DNA of 64,000 bases from Bradysia coprophila (Eukaryota; Arthropoda; Insecta; Diptera; Sciaridae), in the NCBI RefSeq assembly GCF_014529535.1, contig NW_023503493.1, positions 16,214,001-16,278,000 on the forward strand, given 5' to 3'. A program made the translations under genes and the position numbers. The notes beneath the pieces are model-generated. The model was given only the letters and a program-made list of their open reading frames with translations, was not told the origin of the DNA and made no database searches. Positions within the stretch are counted from its first letter, which is position 1, and every line of letters begins with the position of its first letter. Below, piece after piece: positions 34,938-45,300 of this stretch.

Positions 34938-36224
34938 ATGAGAATCTTACTTATTGTTCTTATGTATTATGCGGCTACCGTAAGTACAAACTTTTGTAGT
35001 AAGGCGGACCAAAGACTTCACATTCAATCGCCAGACAATGCCACAACTTTTTTTTTGCGAGTTCAAATTCAAAATTGATTTAAATTATGGTATTGAACAA
35101 ACAGACATATGCGGTACCGCTTAGCGCCCTTCTTGGAGGCTTGACAAATAACCGACCACGTTATGGCTCGACTGGTGGTTCGAGTATTTCGGGAGGCCTT
35201 CTTAAAACGGCTACAAACAGCGCATCTGGAACGGGCAGTTCGGGCGGTCTTATTGGTGGTCTCCTTGGAGCAAAACCTCCTTCTGCACCATCAAAACTCA
35301 CTCCACTCGAAGATGTGCCGAAGGTCAACGTTCTTCCTGCTGCCACCCAGCTTCCTGAAGCTAGTCCTGTCGAAATTAAGGTTCGTCCTGTCGAGAGTGT
35401 GGCTTCTGTTATAAACGTGCCGTATCCTGTCGAAAATATCGGAGACGTGGCAGTGACAGCAACTAGTGAAACCCTTCCTGTTAAATATGAGCCGAAAACC
35501 AGTCCTCCTATCGAAAATGTATCTCCTTCTGTCAATGTCGAAAGTGTTACTGTTACAGTTGACGATGCTACAAAAACCATCGAAACTCCAATTGTAGATG
35601 CAACAGACTCTCTTCCCACAAATGCTGTACCGCTAAACGATTTCTCAACAGTTGGATCGGTGGGAGGAAGTTCGGGTGGTCTTCTCGCAGAAGCGACGCA
35701 AGCGCTTCCCATCGGCAGCGGTTCCAGTGGACTTCTGACAAATCTCATCGCAGATCTGACAAAAATTCTTCCAGTTGGTCGTCTTCTCGGTAACGTTGCT
35801 TAAATTATACCAAAAATCGATCTTCTGGTTACATTTTATTTTTTGAAAAGGTGGTAGCAACGATATTAGCAGAACCACATCAACACCAATTGCAAATTTA
35901 ATAACAGCTCCATGTGCACTGGTGATAGTGCTCCTCACATCACTTCTGCCAACGATACTTCCCTTCCTCATTCCTGTAATTCAAAGACTTGTGCCATTAG
36001 TCAGTCCAATCATAACTCGCTTAGGCCCTACTATAGGCTCTATTATAAATCAAATCGGCCCTGCAATATTTCCTTTTATCAAGCCATTTTTACCCTATCT
36101 TGTACCAGTCTACTTACGATTACTTCCGCATTTCATACAAGCAGCACCAGAAATGCTACCTTCATTGTTGCAAGCGTTGCTTGGAGTAAAAAGTCAATTA
36201 CCAGCTGAATTACCGGCACCGTAA
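34938..36224 (+). CDS. secreted Gly/Pro/Val-rich protein with hydrophobic C-terminal domain, cluster gene 3
   Basis: Exons 34938-34979, 35105-35789 and 35851-36224 give 366 aa, the longest family member. Exon 1 encodes MRILLIVLMYYAAT, and cleavage is likely after TYA|VP. Exon 2 (228 codons) begins and ends like gene 1: SALLGGLTNN, GSTGGSS, then SSGGLLAEATQALPIGSG and LTKILPVGRLLG. A central insertion of roughly 130 residues, rich in Pro, Val, Thr, Ser and Glu and lacking Cys, separates them (ASPVEIKVRPVESVASV, SPSVNVESVTVTVDD). Exon 3 encodes the hydrophobic domain (SLLPTILPFLIPVIQRLVP, INQIGPAIFPFIKPFLPYLV, LRLLPHFIQAAPEMLP), most like gene 1. The size of exon 3 equals that of gene 1, so these two are probably the closest pair. 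Confidence 0.75.
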
Positions 36225-36360
36225 AAAATTATTTCGGTTCACGTTGCTTAGAGTGTCAGGGCGAGGTGCAGCGTTATGAGTATTGGTAGCTCCAATCAAA
36301 AAAAGTAATTTCCCTTTGTCAGTGTTTTTGTATTGTTTTTTTTTTTTGAAGTGAACAATG

Positions 36361-36366
36361 AATAAA
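36361..36366 (+). terminator. polyadenylation signal of cluster gene 3
   Basis: AATAAA 137 bp after the stop codon of cluster gene 3. Confidence 0.6.
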
Positions 36367-37101
36367 TTAAATACGAAACGCTCAAAGATGGAAGAGTTTT
36401 ATTTAGTTCGAGATGCAGTGTGTGTAACGTGTTACTTTCACTTTAGACGACAGTACGATAGCATTTAAAAGTCAGTTTTTGTACTATACTACATCAACAT
36501 TTACCACATTTACCCACCAAACATAGAGTTGTTTGTCACAATCATAAACACCTGTACCAACAACTAACAAATATTTATATGTGATATGACTCAACTACGG
36601 ACTCTGAAGATAGTTATTATAAACTGTATAAATACGAAAGCGACTTGTACAACGCCCAATCAAAAGAAAATTTACCAGAACTGACTATGTCAAACATCCT
36701 GGGAACATAAAAAAAACCATGTCAGGTGAGGAGGTAGACCAATTCCATTTAAACTCCACCTTTTTCCAAAACACTTGACTATGATGTACATTGTACATAT
36801 TTCATTTCACATTAGTATGGTTCGGCGGGCTGCGTACATTGTAGAAAATGTTCAATCAAGAAATTAACGCAAATATAATTCAAAATAGTATGCAAATAAG
36901 CAATATGGTTCCTCTTTTGTTAACTGAACCGTCTGAATTAGAATGAAAATATGACGCCTTTCTTACTACAGTATTCGCCCTTGAGTAAACAATTCATCTC
37001 AAAACAGCGAACTGAAAAACACATCTGAGCATAGCCCAATAATTTGAAAATTTCCATTAGATCAAACTGAAAAAAAAAGTAGATTGCCTATAATTTTCGC
37101 T

Positions 37102-37256
37102 TATGCATTCATTAAATGTTTTAGCAGCTATTTGTGTACTCTTTAAGTATTTGATCAGATGTTAATGCTGAAAAACAATTTAATTTATTACACCCGATTA
37201 CGTTGTGTCTTCTTATATGATTAATATTTGGAGAATTTTTTTAATTTTTAGTCAGT
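37102..37256 (+). promoter_or_regulatory. shared promoter block of cluster gene 4
   Basis: TATGCAT (37102-37108), TTTGATCAGATGT (37150-37162) and TTTTTAGTCAGTTT with TCAGT at 37252-37256. The spacing between the last two elements is 89 bp, wider than in the other copies, as if extra sequence had been inserted. Confidence 0.6.
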
Positions 37257-37293
37257 TTATCTCAAAATTGTAAGGATACAACATCGAGTGAAA

Positions 37294-38100
37294 ATGAGAA
37301 TTTTGTTGATCGTTCTCGTATATGCGACCATTGTAAGAGCTGGACTATTGTGCTGTTAAAATTTTAAATTTAATCTCAATTGCGTTATTGACCAAACAGA
37401 CTTACGCCATACCATTGGGTGGTCTTTCTGTACCGGATGTAACACAATCACTTCCTGTACCAGACGTAACAAAAACGCTTCCTGTACCAGACGTAACGAA
37501 AACTCTTCCTCTACCAGATGTAACGAATACGCTTCCTCTACCAGATGTATTAAAAAATCTTCCCGTCAATGCATTAACACAAGGTCTCGCTCTTGAGAGT
37601 CTTTTAGGTAATGCTAAATGGTTAAAAGTCAATTCTGATACTTACACGATGTTATTTTTAAAGGAGGTGGTCAAGCATGTCCAGAAATAATTGTTTTGCT
37701 CGGATCAATTATAGCTAAAGTGGTCGGACCGATGGCTGAACCTCTCACCAAATTACTAACATCTACTACTGGAATTTTGATACTCGTCATCACACCATTG
37801 CTGCCAATCTTACTTCCTTTCCTTGTTCCCGTCATTGTAAATCTAGTGCCAGTTCTATTACCAGTATTACCAGTTGTCATTCCCATACTTGTCCCTCTTC
37901 TTCCTATACTAATTCCACTAGTGGCACCGCTAGTCCCAATTTTAGTTCCTGTTATCATTCAACTGGTACCTGTATTGCTTCCTCTTCTCATACCACTTTT
38001 ACCAGTTATTATCCCGTTGTTGCCAGTTTTAATACCACTTCTACCAGCACTGCTTCCCGTACTGTTACAACTGTTGGTTGCATTGCCAGGTGCATTGTAA
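37294..38100 (+). CDS. secreted protein with proline-heptad hydrophobic domain, cluster gene 4
   Basis: Exons 37294-37332, 37400-37607 and 37664-38100 give 227 aa. Exon 1 encodes MRILLIVLVYATI, with cleavage likely after TYA|IP. Exon 2 has five tandem units of about nine residues with the pattern [VL]-P-D-V-T-x-x-L-P. Exon 3 begins GGGQACPEI and then becomes nearly pure Leu/Ile/Val/Pro for about 100 residues, with prolines alternating at 4 and 3 residues (LLPILIPLVAPLVPILVP, LLPVIIPLLPVLIPLLP) and almost no charged residue. That is the heptad spacing of a coiled coil but with proline in the core positions. The acceptor could be at 37663 or 37666 (one codon of difference). I know no family with such a domain. 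Function unknown. Confidence 0.75.
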
Positions 38101-38180
38101 AGATGCATCTGTGTACCTGCACCATATTAAAGCGGCTACAAACATTTCGATAATATTATGTTATTTTTGTGACCGAATTT

Positions 38181-38186
38181 AATAAA
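38181..38186 (+). terminator. polyadenylation signal of cluster gene 4
   Basis: AATAAA 80 bp after the stop codon of cluster gene 4. Confidence 0.65.
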
Positions 38187-38189
38187 TCA

Positions 38190-41100
38190 ATTACAAACCA
38201 CCTAAGATTCACGAGTTTCATATCGGTAACTTTTCGCAGCCGTGAGACGGAATCATTGTAACGGTAAATATAACGATGACTTCTGGCTTCTTTGATATCT
38301 ACTATTACAATTAAGGTTTTTCCCAACTCAGGTGAAACAATAGGTACTTTCATACTTCGGGGTCGAAAATGAGGTCAATTTCATGAAAAATGACATACGT
38401 ACCTGTCTGGGACGATTGATTGAAGGCACTTTCGCTTGTAGTCCTCCCTTTGTTCGGGCATCAACTCACGAAATTGCCTAAAATCAATTGACACGAAACC
38501 TACAACTTTTTCCCTTTGGTTAACAAATAACTATTTCATATGTCCGGTGTCTAAGTTCTTATTCTGTCCACTCAAATGGCGTTTTTATTTAAATATGAAA
38601 ATTCACAAGTTGTCAGTTTTTCGTATTTTTTTTCCCGAAAATAATTTTCGCTAACGTTGTTTTCATCTCGGGAACAATCTCAAAGCCGAGCGAAATTGCA
38701 GTTTGCCAATGCATATAGTGTCATTAATATTTCAAGGCTTTAAGACAATGGCAAATAAAGGATTGATGGGCCTTAAACAGTTAGAATGAAAACAAAACGG
38801 ACGTCTTTCATTGAAAATTACATTTCTTTTACAGTAATATTTATTTTGTCTTCGAATTTTCTTTCCTTCTCCTTAACAATATTTTTTAAATAATTTTTTT
38901 AAAGAGATAAAATTGATAGTTTACTAAAAATTGACTTGTTTTTATTATCTGAGCTACACTCGTTCCAATAAACTAAAAGCAATTAGTGGCTTTCAATTTT
39001 TCAATGTAAAATTCACTTCTTCGATCCACAGATGTCTTGTCGTCAAAATTATACAATTCAATATTATGCAAATTACAATTTTACATGCTACATGAGGCGA
39101 ATATCGTCCTTTTTATAATTCAAGCATTTTCTTCCTCACACCCATTCACTCTCACAGTATAAAGTAATAGTTATTTACGTATCTGTGGTGTGCGGAAGAT
39201 TTTAGGCAATTTCGTGAAATTGTCTAAAATCAACTGTCCCAAACAGATGCGTGACAGATATACTTTTCATAAAAGTCACATTGTGTGATTGTGTAGACCC
39301 CGGCTCCACTCGGATAGACGAAATTCAAGCGAAAACTTGACTTTTGGACTTTTCACGTTTTTGAGTGTTGGCCTCGCCTCAAATATTTTTTATGAGAAAA
39401 ACTCTATGAAATAAAAGCTCAATTTATGTCAGGGCTGCTAAATTTAACAACTGTCAGTAAAATTTATCCGATCAAAAAAGTAGTGTCGGAGCTACAATAA
39501 ATTTAACGATCCATAAATTTAACCTAATTTTAGAATATAAAGTTAAGTTTATCAGCTCCGTTAAATGCTGATGGGAATTGGGCTAATATTTAGTCAGAAG
39601 ATTTATTAAGAAACGTTACAGTCTACCGCAAAGTCTTCTAAAAAATCTAATTCGATGTGTGCCCTGAACTTTTTGTAATTTCTCCTACTGCTATGCTATA
39701 TTAAGGGAGTGTTATTTTGACAATAAGTTAACAACATCTGTGAATTAAAATGGGCTGAAAAATTGAAATCTGATACTGGGCGGCCCGAGTGTAAGTTGAG
39801 TTCTTAAATTTTTTTCTTAATTTTAAACTTTAATAAATATTTGTTTTGTGAGAAAGTTGATTTTGATTTTACATTTCTTTGAAATTTTCAATTAGAAAGA
39901 GCTAAGCTACAAGTTTGGAGTTTCTTAAATAAATTATTGGGAAGAAAAAATATTTTGTTTTTATTTGTCTCGTACAGTAAATATATAGAACATTTTCTAA
40001 GTAAATATCTAAAATTATTTACAGAATTTATTTTTATTTTTTCTTTGGAAGATATAATTGGTTTCCTTTTCATACATAATTTACATTTAAGTGATAAATT
40101 TGATTTTTCTCATTTATTCTGTCTAATTACGTTTCCTGTGTGATACAAACAAATTTAACTTCACTTTAGTGTATATAAACTCTGAATTAAATATGAAAAG
40201 ATTTCGTAAAATTTCACAACACAATTGACACAGGTTTTGCTGAAATAAAAAGGAACAATTAATTGAATGTCGAGATGGAGCTTTGTTGAATTAGGATAAG
40301 TTTCTTTACTTATACTCTTGAAGACATTGAAATATAGTCTAGCCGAAGAGAGCCAATTTATGTGAGAATTCAGTTTATATTTTGAACTAGAAAAAGAGCT
40401 AAGTTTTTTAATTTGGGAGTGTTTGTGGCTCGTATTCGTAATCTACATATTCCATTTGCTAATAAAAGATATCGGTTTTCATTTTCCCTTTGTCTTTTTA
40501 TTGGCTAAGAAGGGCGTGCATTTTTCCTGTTCAGCAGTTACAAATAAAGACGATATTATTATATCGTTGTGCCATAGCTCTTTAGCTCCTAGTACGTGCG
40601 ATGTCACAACGGAGGAATCTAGGTTTTCATTTATTAATATGTCAAATGCAGCAATAAGTCCACGTTCAGAAAATATGACAGATTTCAATTTAGGTTTCTA
40701 CCTCTTCTACGCACTTCAATAATGAGTGGTACTCTAAATAGAGTACTGAAACTGGACAGTGTATCATAAAAAACATTTTCATGTAAAATAGAGTGAGGGA
40801 TTATTTTGAATTTCGACTGCCTAGGCCCCAAAATCAGTCTCAGATATTTTTGTTCTTCTATACCTGACTGGTTGTAAGTGGCCAAAAGTCGAAAAATTTG
40901 GTTTCGTAGTCCAGATTTCATTTCCGTAAGGTGGCGAGGACACGGGTGTGTATGGGTTCGTTGGAAAGCTGTGGTCTAGTACTCCTGGGACAAATACTAA
41001 CTTCAAAAAATTTGATGATAAACGGCCGAAAATATGACCTCCGGAAAATTTCTCAGAATCTAGAGAACCTCGGTGAACTTTGATGAGTGTTGTGACCTCA

Positions 41101-42280
41101 CTAACGCAATTGTTTGATTAAATTATTACTTATTATGAGTGTGGAGGACCCCAGCTTTACAGCGATACGCATATTTAGTAGTTTGGCGGAGTGAAACACA
41201 CAGTATTTCATCTGTTACGTAGTCACGTGCCAATCTACTAAATATGGGTATCGGTGTAAAGCTGATCCTCCACATTTATAATAAATAATAATTTAATCAA
41301 ATCTAATGCAATTATTAGTGAGGTCACAGCTCTCATCAAAGTTCAACGAGGTTCTCTAGATTCTGAGAAATTTTCCAGAGGTCATATTTGCGGCCGTTTA
41401 TCATCAAATTTTTTGAAGTTAATATTTGCCCCGGTAGTACTCGACATCAGCTTTCCAACGAACTCATGAACGCCCGTATCCTCGCCACCTTACGGAATTG
41501 AAATTCGGACTACGAAGCCCCATTTATCGACTTTTGACCGCTAACCACCAGCCAGGAAAGATCAAAAATACCTGAGACTGGTTTTGGGGCCTAGGCACCA
41601 AGGCATAGCTAGGCATATATAAAAATCCATATCCAGGAAAAAATAGCGCCGATTTCGGTCAGTCGAAATTCAAAAGAATACCTCGGTATACTTTCTGCAG
41701 CTGACCACTATGATCACTCATGCATCATGCGTGAAGTGCGTTGATAGCAATTAAAAACTAAACCGAAAGACGCTGCATTTCTAATTCTTTTAATTTTAAT
41801 CGTGTAAAAAAAAGTAATTGAGGTTGAGCGGTTCTTAGATAATAAAGATTCGAAAAAAAGTTTCAAGTTGAGGACCTCAACTCAGTGACGAAAAGTAGAA
41901 CTACCGTTCGCTTTCTTAACAAAAACATTGAAAGAACCAATTGCCAACCAACCTATAAAAAAATTAGAATTAACGTTTCCTTTTTAAAACTAAAAGTTGT
42001 CGGTTGGAAGAAGATTTTGGCGTGAACAACGAACTGTTATATTCTAAGTTTCCTACTCTTAAAATCTTTCAGTGTCGGGGTTATAAGTCCTCGCTAGATT
42101 CAATTTTATTCTGTACTTTAATGTCGCCAGAAATTCGTCCTTGCTGATTCAAAAATTCCAATACCGGTCATGAAATCATTTTATTACTTGGCCCTTTGTG
42201 AGTGACACCACCGTATTCAAAACTTAAAATTTCCGAAAACAAAAGTTCACTCACCTCGTTGACTTCATTCTTCTTGAAAT
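38190..42280. other. gene-free region between cluster and Hasp-like gene
   Basis: No supported gene. It holds two members of the GAAATTGCCTAAAATC repeat family (38426-38490 and 39190-39270), a reverse fragment of the 4511-type repeat (39079-39094), a large palindrome (40797-41685) and copies of the CATGCTTGAAGTGCGTTGA-type repeat (41727-41745). Two overlapping ORFs on opposite strands at 40423-40722 have no recognised domain. Confidence 0.55.
40797..41685. mobile_element. foldback palindrome, ~0.9 kb
   Basis: Arms of about 360-400 bp pair from ATTTTGAATTTCGACTG on the left to CAGTCGAAATTCAAAA on the right, including GCCTAGGCCCCAAAA, AAGGTGGCGAGGA and GAGAACCTCG blocks. The loop is about 41160-41260. 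The right arm has an extra ~60 bp near its outer end. Arms are more diverged than in the 22294-25825 element, so this copy is older. No transposase. Confidence 0.7.
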
Positions 42281-42282
42281 CG

Positions 42283-42288
42283 TTTATT
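42283..42288 (-). terminator. polyadenylation signal of the Hasp-like gene
   Basis: AATAAA on the minus strand, about 20 bp after the TAG at 42307-42309. Confidence 0.6.
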
Positions 42289-42306
42289 GATCATTCATAA
42301 ATCGTT

Positions 42307-45300
42307 CTAATTATCACCTCGTGCACTCTGCTCTGAAGCCACACATGTTGGAATTGCATTCGACCATTTTCCGTTCGGTAAACATTTCAACACAACCGCA
42401 CCACGAAGAGACAGTCCAGCATCACATGTAAATGTTATGTTTTCGCCAATTGTGTAGTAGAATTTAACTGACGACATTCGTCCGGCGATAGCCGTTCCTG
42501 GATATGAGCAAGCTTGGACGCCTTTGAAAATCATAAATTTTTTAGTCAGTCAGCAAATTCGAATCGAAATTTAAAACTAAAATGAAATTACACTTTGGCA
42601 ATATACCGGACCAGCGCCCACTGTCCTGGCACGCAATTATTGGTTGACCTTGCATCATATAACCGGGATTGCAATTAAACTGCACAACATCTCCAGCACG
42701 ATACGGAGCCGAACCCTGAGCATAACCATTGGCTGGGGCTCCGGGATTGTCACACTGTACCTCTAGAAATTTCATTTCTTTGACCATTAGATGAAATAAA
42801 TTAGTTTTGCTGTCGATTCTATAAAATGCATACCAACACAGTCGGGGAACGGTAGTGACCATTCTCCAGATGGTAGGCATATCGATTCGGATGGTCCACG
42901 GATACCATAACCAGATCGACAAGAAAATGCAGCACGACCACCGACTTCCCGAGATAATACTGCAACCCTAGGCACAGATCTATTTGAGGATGCTGTTATT
43001 GGCAAGTCTCCACATTCAACGCCTGTAAATAGTAGAGGTTTCACTTTCGCTAAATCTTACGACAATCGATTTTTTCAATAAAACATTTACTTTCACAAAC
43101 AGGCAACGGTGCACTCCAATTACCACTGGGTAAGCATACTAATTCGGATGCCCCAATCAGCGAATTTCCATTGGCACATGACAATTGAACTCGAACGCTC
43201 ATTTTTGTTTCGTTTGTATTCATCGTTAGTCCACGGCGAACTGGTATTTTCGCACAATTAATTGCCTGAAATTCATGGTTAAAGAAAAGGCACTCTCCAG
43301 AACTATTGCACGCAACTTAGATACCTTCACAACGATGTCAATTTTATGTCCATGTCTAGCTGGCGTTTGGCACGTAAACGATCCAGAATCGTCTTCCACT
43401 GCATGTATAATACTTAGCCGATACTCAAGCGTAGCATCTCTTGTATCGTCTGTGACCCATCCCTCCGGATACACTCGATATTCGTGACTTACAACCCATT
43501 TCGGGTTTCCGAATCGACGCATCCATAAGCATTCCATGTGCACGGTTGTACCTGGATACACAATTAATTTTCCGTCATTGCTCTGTGCTATCGGGCCGTT
43601 CGAATGACGAAAGAGGATCGTGGGTGCTTTTTCCACTTAAAGAAAATTTAGAATTTTTATTGATTCCTCGCATTGGCAGCGTGCCATTATTACTTGCGTA
43701 ATCATTTTCCTGATTCAGTCCAAAACATGTTGGTTTCTGGCCGTTCCATTCGGAGTGAATGCACTGCCTGACATTGCTGCCAGTCATTGCGAATTTGCCG
43801 ATGTCCGTGCATCTGAAAAAGATTAAGGAAAAATATATTTGGTGCAATCGGTCTTCCTCAACCTGCAACAGTCAGTTTCTACATTAAAAAATTCGTAAAA
43901 ATCAAGACAAGGTAAATGTTCTCAAACGATTTTATTATGCATTCAGGTTACATAAAGAGTTCTTAGTCATATTCCGCTCCGATCGTGATGCTAATAGTAC
44001 CGGAGAGTACGTTTGTCTTATGATACCAACGGTTTGTGTCGAGAACAACTGAAAAAATTAGGTTGGTTGAGTAAATTCGACAAATTTTGACAAAATGGTT
44101 TCCCAATTACTTATATCACCAGTGGAGACGGTGGCCTTCATGAAACTGCATTGATAGTAGCATTCTAAAAGACATCCAAATTTACATCAACCAAAACTAG
44201 AATTGTTTTTATTGAATACCTGGTGGTGGTGCCAACGTCCATTCTTTTTCTCCTTTAATTTGTGCTTGCCAAGATGGTAGCCGAACATTGTCCACCTTCA
44301 TTTCAAAAGAACATTACGTTTTCTACTAATCTCCGTCCATCCAAAGTAAACCTTACGTGCATATGAGCTCCTAATCCTGAACCACCCATGAAAATCCAAT
44401 CAATGGCATTATTTTCGGAAGTCTTTGGCAAGAAGTACGGCCGGCCATAATGTTCTCGGAGTATTTGCGCAACATCTTCGTTGCAATTGCTCCATCCAAA
44501 GTACCACGGATCGGTGCCTGGTTGATAGTCAACTCTCTCTTTCGGGATGCTCATCGCTTCATAAAAAGTTTTGAATCCACTTTTATATGGGAAGAACTGG
44601 CAATTTACAAGTTTGTTCGTCCGTTTCCTTGCCTCCTCGTAGATCTCCTTGAAATACCAGAAGTCGAACGTTTCCAATGCTGTCCACGATGATGTGGCGT
44701 CGGTAACAATTACTGGTCTGCCAGTGTATGCATACCTTTGCTCGAATTCGTCGGGTGAAATATTTGCAACTCTATCCACTTCGGTGACATTTTCACAAAA
44801 ATTACAATTCACGGGTGGACGAAATATCTTTGACAATTCTGATGGTAGCACCAATGCACATTCTTCGTTGTTTAGATACACTTTCAAAACCGCGAACAGC
44901 AACAGTGCTGCACCAATCACAATTACACGCAGGTTAAAATTAACGATTTTTAAGTTCAGATTCGATTGAATAAACGGCAACGTCCTCAAATCGATCTTTT
45001 CACTTCTTGAGCGTTCCAACAGATTTTTCATCTGTTTGAAAGGATCGTCCATATTGTAGTGCGAATGGAAAAGATGTTAACTCGACCTCTGTCAACGGAG
45101 GAGTGATATGGCACAGAGAAATGGTATAACGTCGCAAAACCATTGAAAAGTTCTGTTTTAGTAGGGAGACTTTCGATTTATTTTAAATGGTAAATTTCTT
45201 ATGGTTTAAGTCTTATTGTGTCTTTTGATACGTCGTTTTATATAGTGACCCAAGTACTGATAGGTAAAAAAGTTTACATTTGAACAATTTGGTCATCATT

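Noticed and set aside
35161..35748. 195-codon antisense ORF opposite cluster gene 3, and a similar 122-codon antisense ORF at 26622-26990
   Set aside because: They mirror the low-complexity sense exons; spliced sense models share exon phases, promoters and polyA signals across four paralogues, whereas the antisense frames do not.
40423..40722. 99-codon plus-strand ORF and an overlapping 69-codon minus-strand ORF
   Set aside because: Neither has a recognised motif, promoter or splice pattern; they overlap each other, and the region is bordered by repeats.
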